Shown one piece after another: positions 45,847-54,196 of a stretch of DNA of 64,000 nucleotides. A model generated the notes under the pieces. It worked only from the letters and a program-made list of their open reading frames with translations, made no database searches and was not told where the DNA came from. Each line of letters opens with the position of its first letter. Positions within the stretch are counted from its first letter, which is position 1. The stretch is from Hongsoonwoonella zoysiae (GTDB taxonomy: Bacteria; Pseudomonadota; Alphaproteobacteria; Rhizobiales; Stappiaceae). The translations under genes were made by a program, and so were the position numbers. Location: the NCBI RefSeq assembly GCF_013266695.1, contig NZ_JABRXF010000002.1, positions 744,001 through 808,000 of the forward strand, written 5' to 3'.

Positions 45847-47325
45847 ATGTCCGGCGATACCTTGAATACCAACCCCTTCATCGATGCCGATGGCGACCAT
45901 CTGCGCGAAGAATGTGGGGTTTTTGGCATTTTCGGCCACTCCGACGCCGCAGCGCTTTCCACGCTCGGCCTGCATGCCCTCCAGCACAGGGGACAGGAGG
46001 CGGCCGGGATCGTCACCTTCGACGGGAACCAGTTCCACAGCGAACGGCATATGGGCCTCGTCGGCGACAACTTCACGAAAAAGACCGTGCTCGACCGTCT
46101 CGCCGGCTCCTGTGCGATCGGCCACACGCGCTATTCCACGACCGGCGCATCGGCGTTGCGCAACGTTCAGCCACTTTATGCCGACTTCGCGGGCGGCGGC
46201 TTTGCCATGGCGCACAATGGCAATCTCACCAATGCCATGACGCTGCAGCGGCAGTTGCAACAACGCGGCTCGATCTTTCAGTCGACTTCCGACAGCGAAA
46301 CGATCCTGCATCTGATCGCCACCAGCGACGGCAAGCAGCTCGTCGACAAGCTGATCGACGCCTTGCGCCAGGTGGAAGGGGCCTATGCCCTCGTCGCACT
46401 GTCGGAGAAAAAGCTGATAGGCGCGCGCGATCCACTCGGCGTTCGGCCGCTCATTCTTGGCGACCTGCACGGATCCTACGTTCTCGCCTCCGAAACCTGC
46501 GCACTGGATATCATCGGCGCGCGCTTCGTACGCGATATCCAGCCCGGAGAAATGGTCGTCGTTTCCAAGGACGGGCTGCAGTCACTTCGCCCCTTCGATC
46601 AGCGCAACCATCCCCGGTTCTGCATCTTCGAATACGTTTATTTCGCAAGGCCGGATTCCGAGGTCAACGGAGTGAACGTCTACGGCGTGCGCAAGCGGAT
46701 CGGCGAAGAACTGGCACGCGAGGCCCCGGCGGATGCCGACCTGGTGGTGCCGGTGCCAGATTCCGGCACGCCCGCCGCGATCGGTTTCGCGCAGGCCGCC
46801 AACCTGCCCTTCGAACTCGGCATCATCCGCAACCATTATGTGGGGCGCACCTTCATCCAGCCGACGGATTCCATCCGCCATATGGGCGTGAAGCTGAAAC
46901 ACAACGCAAACCGCGAAATGCTGAACGGCAAACGCGTCATACTGGTCGACGACTCCATCGTGCGCGGCACGACATCGCTCAAGATCGTGCAAATGGTGCG
47001 CGAGGCGGGCGCGCGTGAAGTGCATATGCGCATTGCGAGCCCTCCGACCTCAAATTCCTGTTTCTACGGCGTCGACACGCCGGAAAAAGCGAAGTTGCTT
47101 GCCTCGCGCATGTCGATCGAGGAAATGGCTGCCTATATCAAGGTCGACAGCCTCGCCTTTCTTACCATCGACGGGCTTTACCGGGCCGTCGGCGAAGCCA
47201 AGAGGAACAACGAAATTCCCCAGTTCTGCGATGCCTGTTTCACCGGCGAATATCCGACCGCGCTAACCGACCACGAAAAGCCTGACGACGTGGTGAAGGC
47301 GACCCGCCTGGCGGAGGCCGGATGA
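45847..47325 (+). CDS. purF: Amidophosphoribosyltransferase
   Basis: PurF starts de novo purine synthesis by making phosphoribosylamine from PRPP and glutamine. The 492-residue protein has a 22-residue propeptide before the catalytic cysteine C23 (REECGVFGIFGH), the glutamine amidotransferase domain, and the PRPP loop VILVDDSIVRGTT. It is typical of the family. The SDR gene begins in its last codons (4-bp overlap). Confidence 0.98.
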   Translation: MSGDTLNTNPFIDADGDHLREECGVFGIFGHSDAAALSTLGLHALQHRGQEAAGIVTFDGNQFHSERHMGLVGDNFTKKTVLDRLAGSCAIGHTRYSTTGASALRNVQPLYADFAGGGFAMAHNGNLTNAMTLQRQLQQRGSIFQSTSDSETILHLIATSDGKQLVDKLIDALRQVEGAYALVALSEKKLIGARDPLGVRPLILGDLHGSYVLASETCALDIIGARFVRDIQPGEMVVVSKDGLQSLRPFDQRNHPRFCIFEYVYFARPDSEVNGVNVYGVRKRIGEELAREAPADADLVVPVPDSGTPAAIGFAQAANLPFELGIIRNHYVGRTFIQPTDSIRHMGVKLKHNANREMLNGKRVILVDDSIVRGTTSLKIVQMVREAGAREVHMRIASPPTSNSCFYGVDTPEKAKLLASRMSIEEMAAYIKVDSLAFLTIDGLYRAVGEAKRNNEIPQFCDACFTGEYPTALTDHEKPDDVVKATRLAEAG

Positions 47326-48062
47326 TGACTGAAGCCAAGCGTTTCGAGGGGCGAGTGGCCGTCGTTACCGGAGCTTCGCGCGGTATTGGCTATCAAGTCG
47401 CCAAGGCACTGGGGGCCGAAGGCGCGCATGTGATCGCGATCGCACGCACCGTCGGCGGACTGGAAGAACTTGACGACGAAATCCGGACGGCAGGTGGCTC
47501 GGCAACACTGGTGCCGCTCGACCTGAAGGATTTTGAAGCGATCGACCGGCTCGGAGCCGCGATTTACGAACGCTGGAAAAAGCTCGACATCCTCGTCGGC
47601 AACGCGGGCGTGCTCGGCGTGCTTTCCCCGATTGGCCACATAACACCCAAAGTCTTCGAAGAGGCGCTTGCGGTGAACGTTACCGCCAACTGGCGCTTGC
47701 TCCGCTCGCTCGACCCGCTGCTTCGCCAGTCCGACGCGGGGCGCGCCGTGTTCCTCACTTCCGATATGGCGGAGGACTGCAAGCCGTACTGGGGCATTCA
47801 GGCAACGACGAAAGCCGCGCTCGATGCGCTCGTTCACACCTATGCGAACGAAACGCAATCCATGTCCGTGAACGCCAATCTGTTCGATCCCGGTCCGACA
47901 CGCACCGCCTTGCGGGCCAAGGCGATGCCCGGTGAAAATCCGGAAACGCTGCAGAAACCGGAAGATGTTGTGCCTGCTTTACTGGCCCTTCTGACGCCGG
48001 ACTGCACTGATACCGGAGAGACTTTTTCTTTGGTTGATGAACGGCTTACCGCCGTCGGCTAA
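47322..48062 (+). CDS. Short-chain dehydrogenase family protein lacking the catalytic Tyr
   Basis: The 246-residue protein is a Rossmann SDR: TGASRGIGYQVAK (16-28), NAG (94-96), and a conserved NPG-like FDPGPTRT. The active-site segment retains S147 (LTSDMA) and K164 (ATTKAA), but the tyrosine four residues before the Lys is Gln (Q160, codon CAG at 47799-47801). In classical SDRs this Tyr is the acid/base catalyst, so activity may be lost or changed. It overlaps the purF stop by 4 bp. SDRs often follow purF in rhizobia with Tyr present, from memory. Convergent with der. Confidence 0.9.
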   Translation: MMTEAKRFEGRVAVVTGASRGIGYQVAKALGAEGAHVIAIARTVGGLEELDDEIRTAGGSATLVPLDLKDFEAIDRLGAAIYERWKKLDILVGNAGVLGVLSPIGHITPKVFEEALAVNVTANWRLLRSLDPLLRQSDAGRAVFLTSDMAEDCKPYWGIQATTKAALDALVHTYANETQSMSVNANLFDPGPTRTALRAKAMPGENPETLQKPEDVVPALLALLTPDCTDTGETFSLVDERLTAVG

Positions 48063-48078
48063 CAAGAAACTTCAAACG

Positions 48079-49479
48079 TTACCGCTTCGAGTGATAAGGG
48101 TTCTCGCCCTTGCGGTAAGACAGGCGGATTGGCGTGCCCGGCATGTCGAATGTTTCACGCAGGCCGTTTACCAGGTAGCGCGTATAGCTTTCCGGGAGAT
48201 TGTCCGGCTTGGAGCAAAACACCACGAAATGCGGTGGGCGCGTTTTCGGCTGCGTCATGTAGCGCAGCTTGATGCGCCTGCCTGAAACGGCCGGCGGCGG
48301 ATGGTGAGTCAACACACCGTCTAGCCAACGGTTCAGCCGCGATGTCGACACGCGCCGGTTCCAGACCTCATGCGCCTTGAAGGCGGCATCCAGCAGCTTG
48401 TCGAGGCCTTGTCCGTGCAATCCGGACAGGGTGACGATCTGAACGCCGCGGATCTGGTTGAGGTAGCGCTCGCTGGCATCACGGACCGCCTGCATGGCTT
48501 CCGCGCGGTCCTCGACAAGGTCCCACTTGTTCAGCGCGATGACCACGGCCCGCCCTTCGCGGGCGACAAGGTCTATGATTTGCAAATCCTGCTTTTCGAA
48601 GGAAATCGTGGTGTCAAGCGTGACGATCACAACCTCGGCGAAGCGGATAGCGCGTAGCGCATCGGCGACGGAGAGCTTTTCGAGCTTCTCCTGTACGCGC
48701 GCCTTGCGACGCAGGCCTGCCGTGTCGAAAAGCTTCACATGCCGGTCTTTCCAAACCCAGTCGACAGCGATGGAATCGCGCGTGATCCCGGCCTCCGGTC
48801 CGGTCAAAAGCCGTTCTTCCCCGAGAACACGGTTGATCAGCGTGGATTTGCCGGCGTTCGGCCGGCCGACAATCGCGATCCGCAAGGGGCGCTCAGCGGA
48901 ACCGGCCGGGGCACTCTCCTCCACGTCCTCAACGTCGACGTCCGTCTCGGCTATGGCAGTGTCAGCGCCCTCCCGCTCTTCTGCCGCATCGACAACGGGA
49001 CGAAGCGCTTCGTAAAGATCGGCGAGGCCCTCGCCGTGTTCAGCGGATATTGCGATCGGATCGCCGAGGCCCAACGAATAGGCTTCGAGCAAGCCACCCT
49101 CTCCCGCGCGCCCTTCAGCCTTGTTGGCAAGAAGGAGAACGGGTGTCGGCGACTTCCTCAAAAGATCGGCGAAGGTTTCGTCCGTCGGCGTCAGGCCCGA
49201 GCGCGCATCGATAACGAAAAGAGCGACATCGGCCTCGCCGATCGCTTCTTCCGTCTGCTTGCGCATCCGCCCTTCAAGAGAATGGGCGGCAGCCTCTTCA
49301 AGGCCGGCTGTATCGATCACCTGAAACTTCAGGTCGCCGAGGCGCGCATCACCGACCCGGCGGTCGCGCGTGACACCGGGAGTATCATCGACAAGCGCCA
49401 AACGCTTGCCGACCAGACGATTGAACAGCGTCGACTTGCCGACGTTCGGCCGGCCGACAATCGCAACCTTCGCAACCAC
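48079..49479 (-). CDS. der: Ribosome-associated GTPase Der (EngA)
   Basis: The 466-residue protein has two G-domains. GRPNVGKST starts at the N-terminus and GRPNAGKST at about residue 208, each with DTPGVTRDR or a matching switch, and LNKWDLVE as the second G4. A KH-like C-terminal domain (about 380-460) follows. Der is essential for 50S assembly. It is the 3' gene of the bamB operon in the minus direction. Confidence 0.97.
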   Translation of the reverse strand: MVAKVAIVGRPNVGKSTLFNRLVGKRLALVDDTPGVTRDRRVGDARLGDLKFQVIDTAGLEEAAAHSLEGRMRKQTEEAIGEADVALFVIDARSGLTPTDETFADLLRKSPTPVLLLANKAEGRAGEGGLLEAYSLGLGDPIAISAEHGEGLADLYEALRPVVDAAEEREGADTAIAETDVDVEDVEESAPAGSAERPLRIAIVGRPNAGKSTLINRVLGEERLLTGPEAGITRDSIAVDWVWKDRHVKLFDTAGLRRKARVQEKLEKLSVADALRAIRFAEVVIVTLDTTISFEKQDLQIIDLVAREGRAVVIALNKWDLVEDRAEAMQAVRDASERYLNQIRGVQIVTLSGLHGQGLDKLLDAAFKAHEVWNRRVSTSRLNRWLDGVLTHHPPPAVSGRRIKLRYMTQPKTRPPHFVVFCSKPDNLPESYTRYLVNGLRETFDMPGTPIRLSYRKGENPYHSKR

Positions 49480-49502
49480 GGGTGCGCCTTTTCAAATTGG
49501 GT

Positions 49503-50870
49503 TCAGTTGAACGCCACCACTTCGCCCTTGGACGAAACGGCGACGATGCGTCCGCCGGCGACGATCGGGCTGACGTAAATATCGACCGAGGTTTCACGCG
49601 TATCCAGCAGGCGGCCCGTCCTGGCATCCACCCGCGCGATCCGCCCGTCGCTGGAAAACGCAAGGAGCGTACCGTTCGCCAGGAGCGGCCCCGCCCAATT
49701 CGCGCGGTCGTCGTCGTCCTCAGGCTGCGGTAACGGAAGCTGCCACAAAGGCGTTCCGGATTTACGCTCGATCGCAACGAGATTGTCGTCAAGGTCGATC
49801 AAAAACAGCGCATTGCCGGATGCAACAGGCGTGTGAACCGAACCATAGTCGAGTTCCCATTTGCGCTCGCCCGTCTTGAGATCGGTCGCGATCACGCGGC
49901 CTGCGACACCTGCTGTAAAGACCGTCCCATCCGCGATGACAGGACTTCCCGCCACATCGACCAAGCCGGAAACAGCGCGCGTGCGGAAAGACCGGGATAC
50001 ACCGTCGATCCACCTCGGCTCGCCCTTTTCGATATCCATGGCGAGCACTTCACCGGAAGAAGACGGAAAGACGACCGTATCGCCGGAAACCGCCGGATTG
50101 GCCGCCGACAAAACGCCGCCCGTTTCCGGAATGCCGGAGAAAGTCCACTTCTCGGCTCCGTCTTCCTGCGAAACGGCGACCACCTCGTTGTTCTGCGTTA
50201 CAATGAAAACGTGCCCGTTCGCGGCTGTCGGCGCCTCACGAGCCGGCGAATCGAGATCGACCGTCCAAAGCACGGCGCCACTGGATGCATTGAGCGCGGC
50301 AAGCTGGCCGTAACCGGTGGCGACGAAGACGCCGCCATTGTCCGTCGCAACACCGCCCCCGGCGGCGACATCCCGCTCGCCCTCCGGGCGAAGGCTGCGC
50401 GTCCATACGCGTCCACCGTTGCCGGCGGAAAGCGCTACAACGGTGCCGTCCTGCTTGTAGACGTAAATCCGCCCGCCATCGGACACCGGGCGCGCGGCAA
50501 GGCGCATCGGCGAGGAAACGAAGCTGCCGATACCTCCGCCGGAGGAACCGAGCGAAGCACGCCAGGCGCGGGCACCCGACGCCGACACGGCGACATTGCC
50601 CGGATTGTTGCTTGCGTCCCCACCGGACTGCGGCCACGCCTGACCGCCGCTCGCCGGGCCAACCGATGCTTCCTGCCCCGTAATCCGGGCAGGATTATTA
50701 TCAACGTCAAAAAGAGCCTGACGCTCGCCGGGAAGGATCTTCTCCTTGGAGGAAAACGGGTTTACCGAATCCGCGAAGTCGGAAACGGTTCCGCAGCCGG
50801 CAAGCATCAGCCCGACGGAGATGACCAAGGCCGTGCGGAGCGGCCCTTGACGAATGGCAGCGCGCGTCAC
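49503..50870 (-). CDS. bamB: BamB-like outer-membrane assembly lipoprotein
   Basis: The 455-residue protein has a lipoprotein signal peptide with LAGC lipobox (C26), then a PQQ-like beta-propeller: repeated blades ending in GGRVWTRS, GAVLWTVD, GAEKWTFSG, GERKWELD and GTPLWQLP. BamB is a BAM-complex lipoprotein that supports outer-membrane protein insertion. It precedes der, as in E. coli. ATGA overlap with the TPR gene upstream. Confidence 0.93.
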   Translation of the reverse strand: MTRAAIRQGPLRTALVISVGLMLAGCGTVSDFADSVNPFSSKEKILPGERQALFDVDNNPARITGQEASVGPASGGQAWPQSGGDASNNPGNVAVSASGARAWRASLGSSGGGIGSFVSSPMRLAARPVSDGGRIYVYKQDGTVVALSAGNGGRVWTRSLRPEGERDVAAGGGVATDNGGVFVATGYGQLAALNASSGAVLWTVDLDSPAREAPTAANGHVFIVTQNNEVVAVSQEDGAEKWTFSGIPETGGVLSAANPAVSGDTVVFPSSSGEVLAMDIEKGEPRWIDGVSRSFRTRAVSGLVDVAGSPVIADGTVFTAGVAGRVIATDLKTGERKWELDYGSVHTPVASGNALFLIDLDDNLVAIERKSGTPLWQLPLPQPEDDDDRANWAGPLLANGTLLAFSSDGRIARVDARTGRLLDTRETSVDIYVSPIVAGGRIVAVSSKGEVVAFN

Positions 50871-51541
50871 GAATTCTTTCCTTCTTCCGGCGTGCCCTCG
50901 GCGGCGTTCAACAGCTCAAGAAGGAGATTGGCCCGGCTTTCAACCTCGGCGGGAACGCCCTCCGCTTCCACGATACCATCGAGCCATTTGCGCACATTCG
51001 CATTGTCGCCATCCTTCCAGGCGGCAAATGCCAGCGCCTCGCGCGCAAGAAAACGCCATGGATTGTCCTCTCCCGTCAGCGCTTCAAGACGATCCGCCAC
51101 TCCGGCATAATCCTCAGATTCCATGGCAAGATACCCGGCCCGCAACGCTGCAAGGTCACGGTAGACCCCATCGTATGAACCATCGGCGGCAACCGCATCG
51201 AATTCGGCCAGGGCTTCTTCCTTCTGGCCCGACAGGGCAAGGTCCGTTGCCTTGCGCATGCGCGACAACAACGGATAACCGCCCGTTGCATCGCTCAGGC
51301 CTTCAAGCCGCGCAATCGCCTCCTGCTGCTGATCTTCGTCGGAAAGGTTGATCGCCTGAATGAAACGGTCTCCAGCCTCCCGGGCCGCGGTGGTCTGCCA
51401 ATACTGCCAACCCCGATAGCCCGCGGTTGCGACGACGATCAACACCGCCACGGCGATGACGTAAGGACCAAACCTGTCCCAGAGCGATTTATATCGCTCG
51501 CGTCTGATTTCCTCGTCGACTTCGCGGAAAATATCGGACAT
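50867..51541 (-). CDS. Tetratricopeptide-like inner-membrane ancillary protein (YfgM-type)
   Basis: The 224-residue protein has a cytosolic N-terminus (MSDIFREVDEEIRRERYKSLWDR), one membrane helix at about 27-44, and a periplasmic TPR-like domain (LSRMRKATDLALSGQKEEAL, LAALRAGYLAMESEDY). It matches the TPR_21 family, whose E. coli member YfgM binds the SecYEG translocon and PpiD and shares a cluster with bamB and der. It overlaps bamB by 4 bp. Confidence 0.88.
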   Translation of the reverse strand: MSDIFREVDEEIRRERYKSLWDRFGPYVIAVAVLIVVATAGYRGWQYWQTTAAREAGDRFIQAINLSDEDQQQEAIARLEGLSDATGGYPLLSRMRKATDLALSGQKEEALAEFDAVAADGSYDGVYRDLAALRAGYLAMESEDYAGVADRLEALTGEDNPWRFLAREALAFAAWKDGDNANVRKWLDGIVEAEGVPAEVESRANLLLELLNAAEGTPEEGKNS

Positions 51542-51739
51542 GCCTTCAGTATTCCCAATCCGGTTGAAGCCGCCTCGTGCGGCTCGTCAAGTCGCCGCTC
51601 CGCTTGTTTGGCGGCGCGCCACAGTATCCACTCGTGCTGTCGCTGGCAAACGTACAGCGCCCCTCCCTCCAACGCATTGATGGCGGCAGTGAGGCGAGGC
51701 ACGGAATGCCAGAATTTTTCGGCAAAATACAGCGCTAAT

Positions 51740-52318
51740 TCAGGCCGGCAATATCGGAACGCCAATGAGCCACGAATGAAGTTGCCACACAAACAGGCCA
51801 TAGATGACAAGTCCGCCGGCAATCGCCGCGACATCGTTGCGCAGAGCCCCCTCACCCGGCGCCACACCACCTGGCATGCCCCGGCGTTTGAGCGATATGC
51901 GGTCGGCAACGGCCCAGGCAAGAAACGACCCGAACAGCAGAACGGACGCCGCGTCGCCATTCGCCAGCAAATGCGCGAAAGCCCAAATCTTTACCGCCAG
52001 GATCGTCGGATGCTTTGCGCCCGCCTTTATCCTTCCCGGCAGATATGTGGAAAGGACGAGGATGAATACGGGCAACATCAGGAGCATGACCAAATGCGCC
52101 AACCAGACCGGCGGCTCGTAAAGGAGTGCTGGCCCGGCGAAACGCGCATCCCCGTAACCGATCACAATGAAAACGAGACCGACCACGGAAACCAGCGAAA
52201 AGATACCCTTGAAGGCCCCTTCGCCAAGTCGGGCTTTCAGGTGGGAATCGGCATCCGGAAACATCGGCAAACTGTGTGTGCCGAGAAAGAGAACCAGCCC
52301 CAGGACAAGATATGCCAT
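51740..52318 (-). CDS. NnrU-family membrane protein
   Basis: The 192-residue protein has about five to six helices (AYLVLGLVLFLGTHSLPMF; FKGIFSLVSVVGLVFIVIGY; WLAHLVMLLMLPVFILVLS), and conserved H15 in LGTHSLP. NnrU was found in nitric-oxide-related denitrification loci, but most homologues sit apart from nir or nor genes, as here. Its role is unclear. ATG 52318 is used; an earlier in-frame start at 52363 is unlikely. Confidence 0.9.
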   Translation of the reverse strand: MAYLVLGLVLFLGTHSLPMFPDADSHLKARLGEGAFKGIFSLVSVVGLVFIVIGYGDARFAGPALLYEPPVWLAHLVMLLMLPVFILVLSTYLPGRIKAGAKHPTILAVKIWAFAHLLANGDAASVLLFGSFLAWAVADRISLKRRGMPGGVAPGEGALRNDVAAIAGGLVIYGLFVWQLHSWLIGVPILPA

Positions 52319-52477
52319 CCGTTCCGCACTCCAGCTTGTCAGTAAAGCCGATGCCAACCGCACCCGCCGTCACCCGGCTTTGAAGGATTGCGGATGCCGT
52401 GTCAACTCCGTGACGAAGCGATACTTTTTCGGTTAAGCTTTGAAACTGACGGGCGCCTTGCGATCAGGAATGCACGA

Positions 52478-52822
52478 ATGTCCATCGATATCGATGCTGC
52501 AAGAACACGACTTCTTGAACGGAAAAACGAGATCAAGCGACTGAGCGAAATCTCCGAGGATTCGCGCGCGACAGTCAACCTGGACCAGCAATCCGTCGGG
52601 CGCCTTTCGAGGATGGATGCCTTGCAAATGCAGGCGATGGCACAGGCCTCCGAACGCAGCAGAAGCGCGGAACTTCAACGTATCGACGCTGCGTTAGCCA
52701 GAATCGAGACAGGCGACTACGGATATTGCCTCGACTGCGGGGAGGAGATCGCCGAGAAGCGCCTGGAAATCGACCCATCCGCCAGTCATTGCGTCCACTG
52801 CGCAGGCGCGAGGGAAAACTGA
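52478..52822 (+). CDS. DksA/TraR-type C4 zinc-finger protein
   Basis: The 114-residue protein has an N-terminal coiled coil (about 8-75) and a C4 zinc finger: C84, C87, C105 and C108 (CLDCGEEIAEKRLE, then HCVHC). It is shorter than E. coli DksA (151 residues) and lacks the DxxDxA-tip features that I can verify. It may tune RNA polymerase in the stringent response, but could be a TraR-like or housekeeping variant. CAGGA precedes ATG 52478. Confidence 0.85.
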   Translation: MSIDIDAARTRLLERKNEIKRLSEISEDSRATVNLDQQSVGRLSRMDALQMQAMAQASERSRSAELQRIDAALARIETGDYGYCLDCGEEIAEKRLEIDPSASHCVHCAGAREN

Positions 52823-52921
52823 GCAAATTGCATTTGCGATTTCTCAAGCTTTTGGATGGCACTTGATCCCAAACGGAAAACCGAGAAAAAGGTTATGGGT
52901 TCAGGGATTTTGGAGAGCAGA

Positions 52922-53179
52922 ATGTCGGAGCAGGATCGCCGAATAGCTCCTCGCCGCCGCACCATCAAAGGCGGCAAGATCATTATCAACGGCAACTCCG
53001 TCTACGATTGCATGGTCCGCAATCTTTCGGATACCGGCGCCCGGCTGAAGCTTGAGAGCACTATCGGCATCCCGACGGAGTTCGAATTCAGGATCGTCAA
53101 CGAAGACATCCACGTCATCGCACTCGTCAAATGGCGCAACGACCGGGAAATGGGCGTATCCTTCGAACGGTTTCTTTAA
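52922..53179 (+). CDS. PilZ-domain protein
   Basis: The 85-residue protein is a single PilZ domain. The RxxxR-type basic cluster is RRIAPRRRT (residues 6-14), and the (D/N)xSxxG element is NLSDTGARL. Both are needed to bind cyclic di-GMP, so it probably is a c-di-GMP receptor. GGAG lies 7 bp before ATG 52922. An earlier frame from 52856 is not supported. Confidence 0.82.
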   Translation: MSEQDRRIAPRRRTIKGGKIIINGNSVYDCMVRNLSDTGARLKLESTIGIPTEFEFRIVNEDIHVIALVKWRNDREMGVSFERFL

Positions 53180-53320
53180 GGCCAACACACCAATACGCGA
53201 AAGAAACGGGAAGGCGAGCGAAGGTTTCGACAACCGACACAAACAGACCTGTCCCGCATCCCACGTTTGCCACCCCGCTCCTCGACTTGAAGCGCGTGTT
53301 ATTGGCGCCTATAGGCACCC

Positions 53321-54196
53321 TCAAAGTCTTTCGTAGGCTCGTCGGTAACGCTCAAGATTGGTTTCGGTGTAAGTCAGGTAATCGAAATCGATAAACGACG
53401 TGAGTTCCGACACCATGCTCCACATCGTTTCGCGCAATAGCGAGGCGCATTTCATTGCGCCATAGCTTTGCATAAGGCGGGTGTCCGGTTCCCTACCGAT
53501 ATAGGTCTTCAGCATCAGCCGCTCAGCCTCATCCGGCAGGACGCAATTGGTCGCGAGACCGCCGAGGTCGAAAAGCGGTGAGTTGAAGCCGCCATATTCC
53601 CAATCCACGAGCCAATAGCGGTCTTCTCCACGCAAGATGTTGGCCGGCAGCAGATCGTTGTGCCCAAGTACGAGATCGATCTTGCCAACCGCTTTTTCCA
53701 GCCTTTCGGCTTCCTGCATCAACTGCGGGAGCTTCTGGATGTGAGGTGAATTGCGCGCCGAAAGGAACCCGCAATAGTCACGCAGGACATGAAACACCCA
53801 GAAGGTCATTATCGGCCCTCGCGCAAGCACGGTAACCTCTCGGTGCGCCCTGGCGACAAGACGGGTTACGTCCACCAGCGTGCCCTGATCGTGCAGATCG
53901 GCCTCGGACAACGCCGTGGCTTCTTCGAATTCAAGCACGAGAATGCCGGCTTCGGCATGATGTACCGCCGGTGAAATGCCTGCAGCTGCCGCGGCCCGGC
54001 TGATGGCCAGTTCATTGAACCGCATGACGCCATGCTCGGGGATGTCATCTCCGAAGCGGACCACGTATTTTCGGCCCTGGTCCTTAAGCGTCAGATTGAC
54101 ATTGGTAATGCCACCCTCAAGTGGCTCTATGTCCTGCGGATCGGCCCAACACGACAATGCCCGCGCTTTTTTTATCGCCTCTTCAAGTGCGCTCAT
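53321..54196 (-). CDS. Choline-kinase/aminoglycoside-phosphotransferase-like protein 1
   Basis: The 291-residue protein is an APH/choline-kinase-fold enzyme: nucleotide-loop LEGGITNVNL (27-36), Brenner motif HNDLLPANIL with catalytic D181, and VDWEYGGFNSPLFDLG with metal D198. It is the last gene of the transporter operon and overlaps the permease by ATGA. Likely role: ATP-dependent phosphorylation of the imported amine or a metabolite, with choline or ethanolamine kinase type as the best guess. Confidence 0.87.
   Translation of the reverse strand: MSALEEAIKKARALSCWADPQDIEPLEGGITNVNLTLKDQGRKYVVRFGDDIPEHGVMRFNELAISRAAAAAGISPAVHHAEAGILVLEFEEATALSEADLHDQGTLVDVTRLVARAHREVTVLARGPIMTFWVFHVLRDYCGFLSARNSPHIQKLPQLMQEAERLEKAVGKIDLVLGHNDLLPANILRGEDRYWLVDWEYGGFNSPLFDLGGLATNCVLPDEAERLMLKTYIGREPDTRLMQSYGAMKCASLLRETMWSMVSELTSFIDFDYLTYTETNLERYRRAYERL

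Noticed and set aside
53180-53320. Possible RNA between the PilZ and kinase genes
   Set aside because: The 141-bp convergent spacer has no clear stem-loop with a T-run and no ORF.
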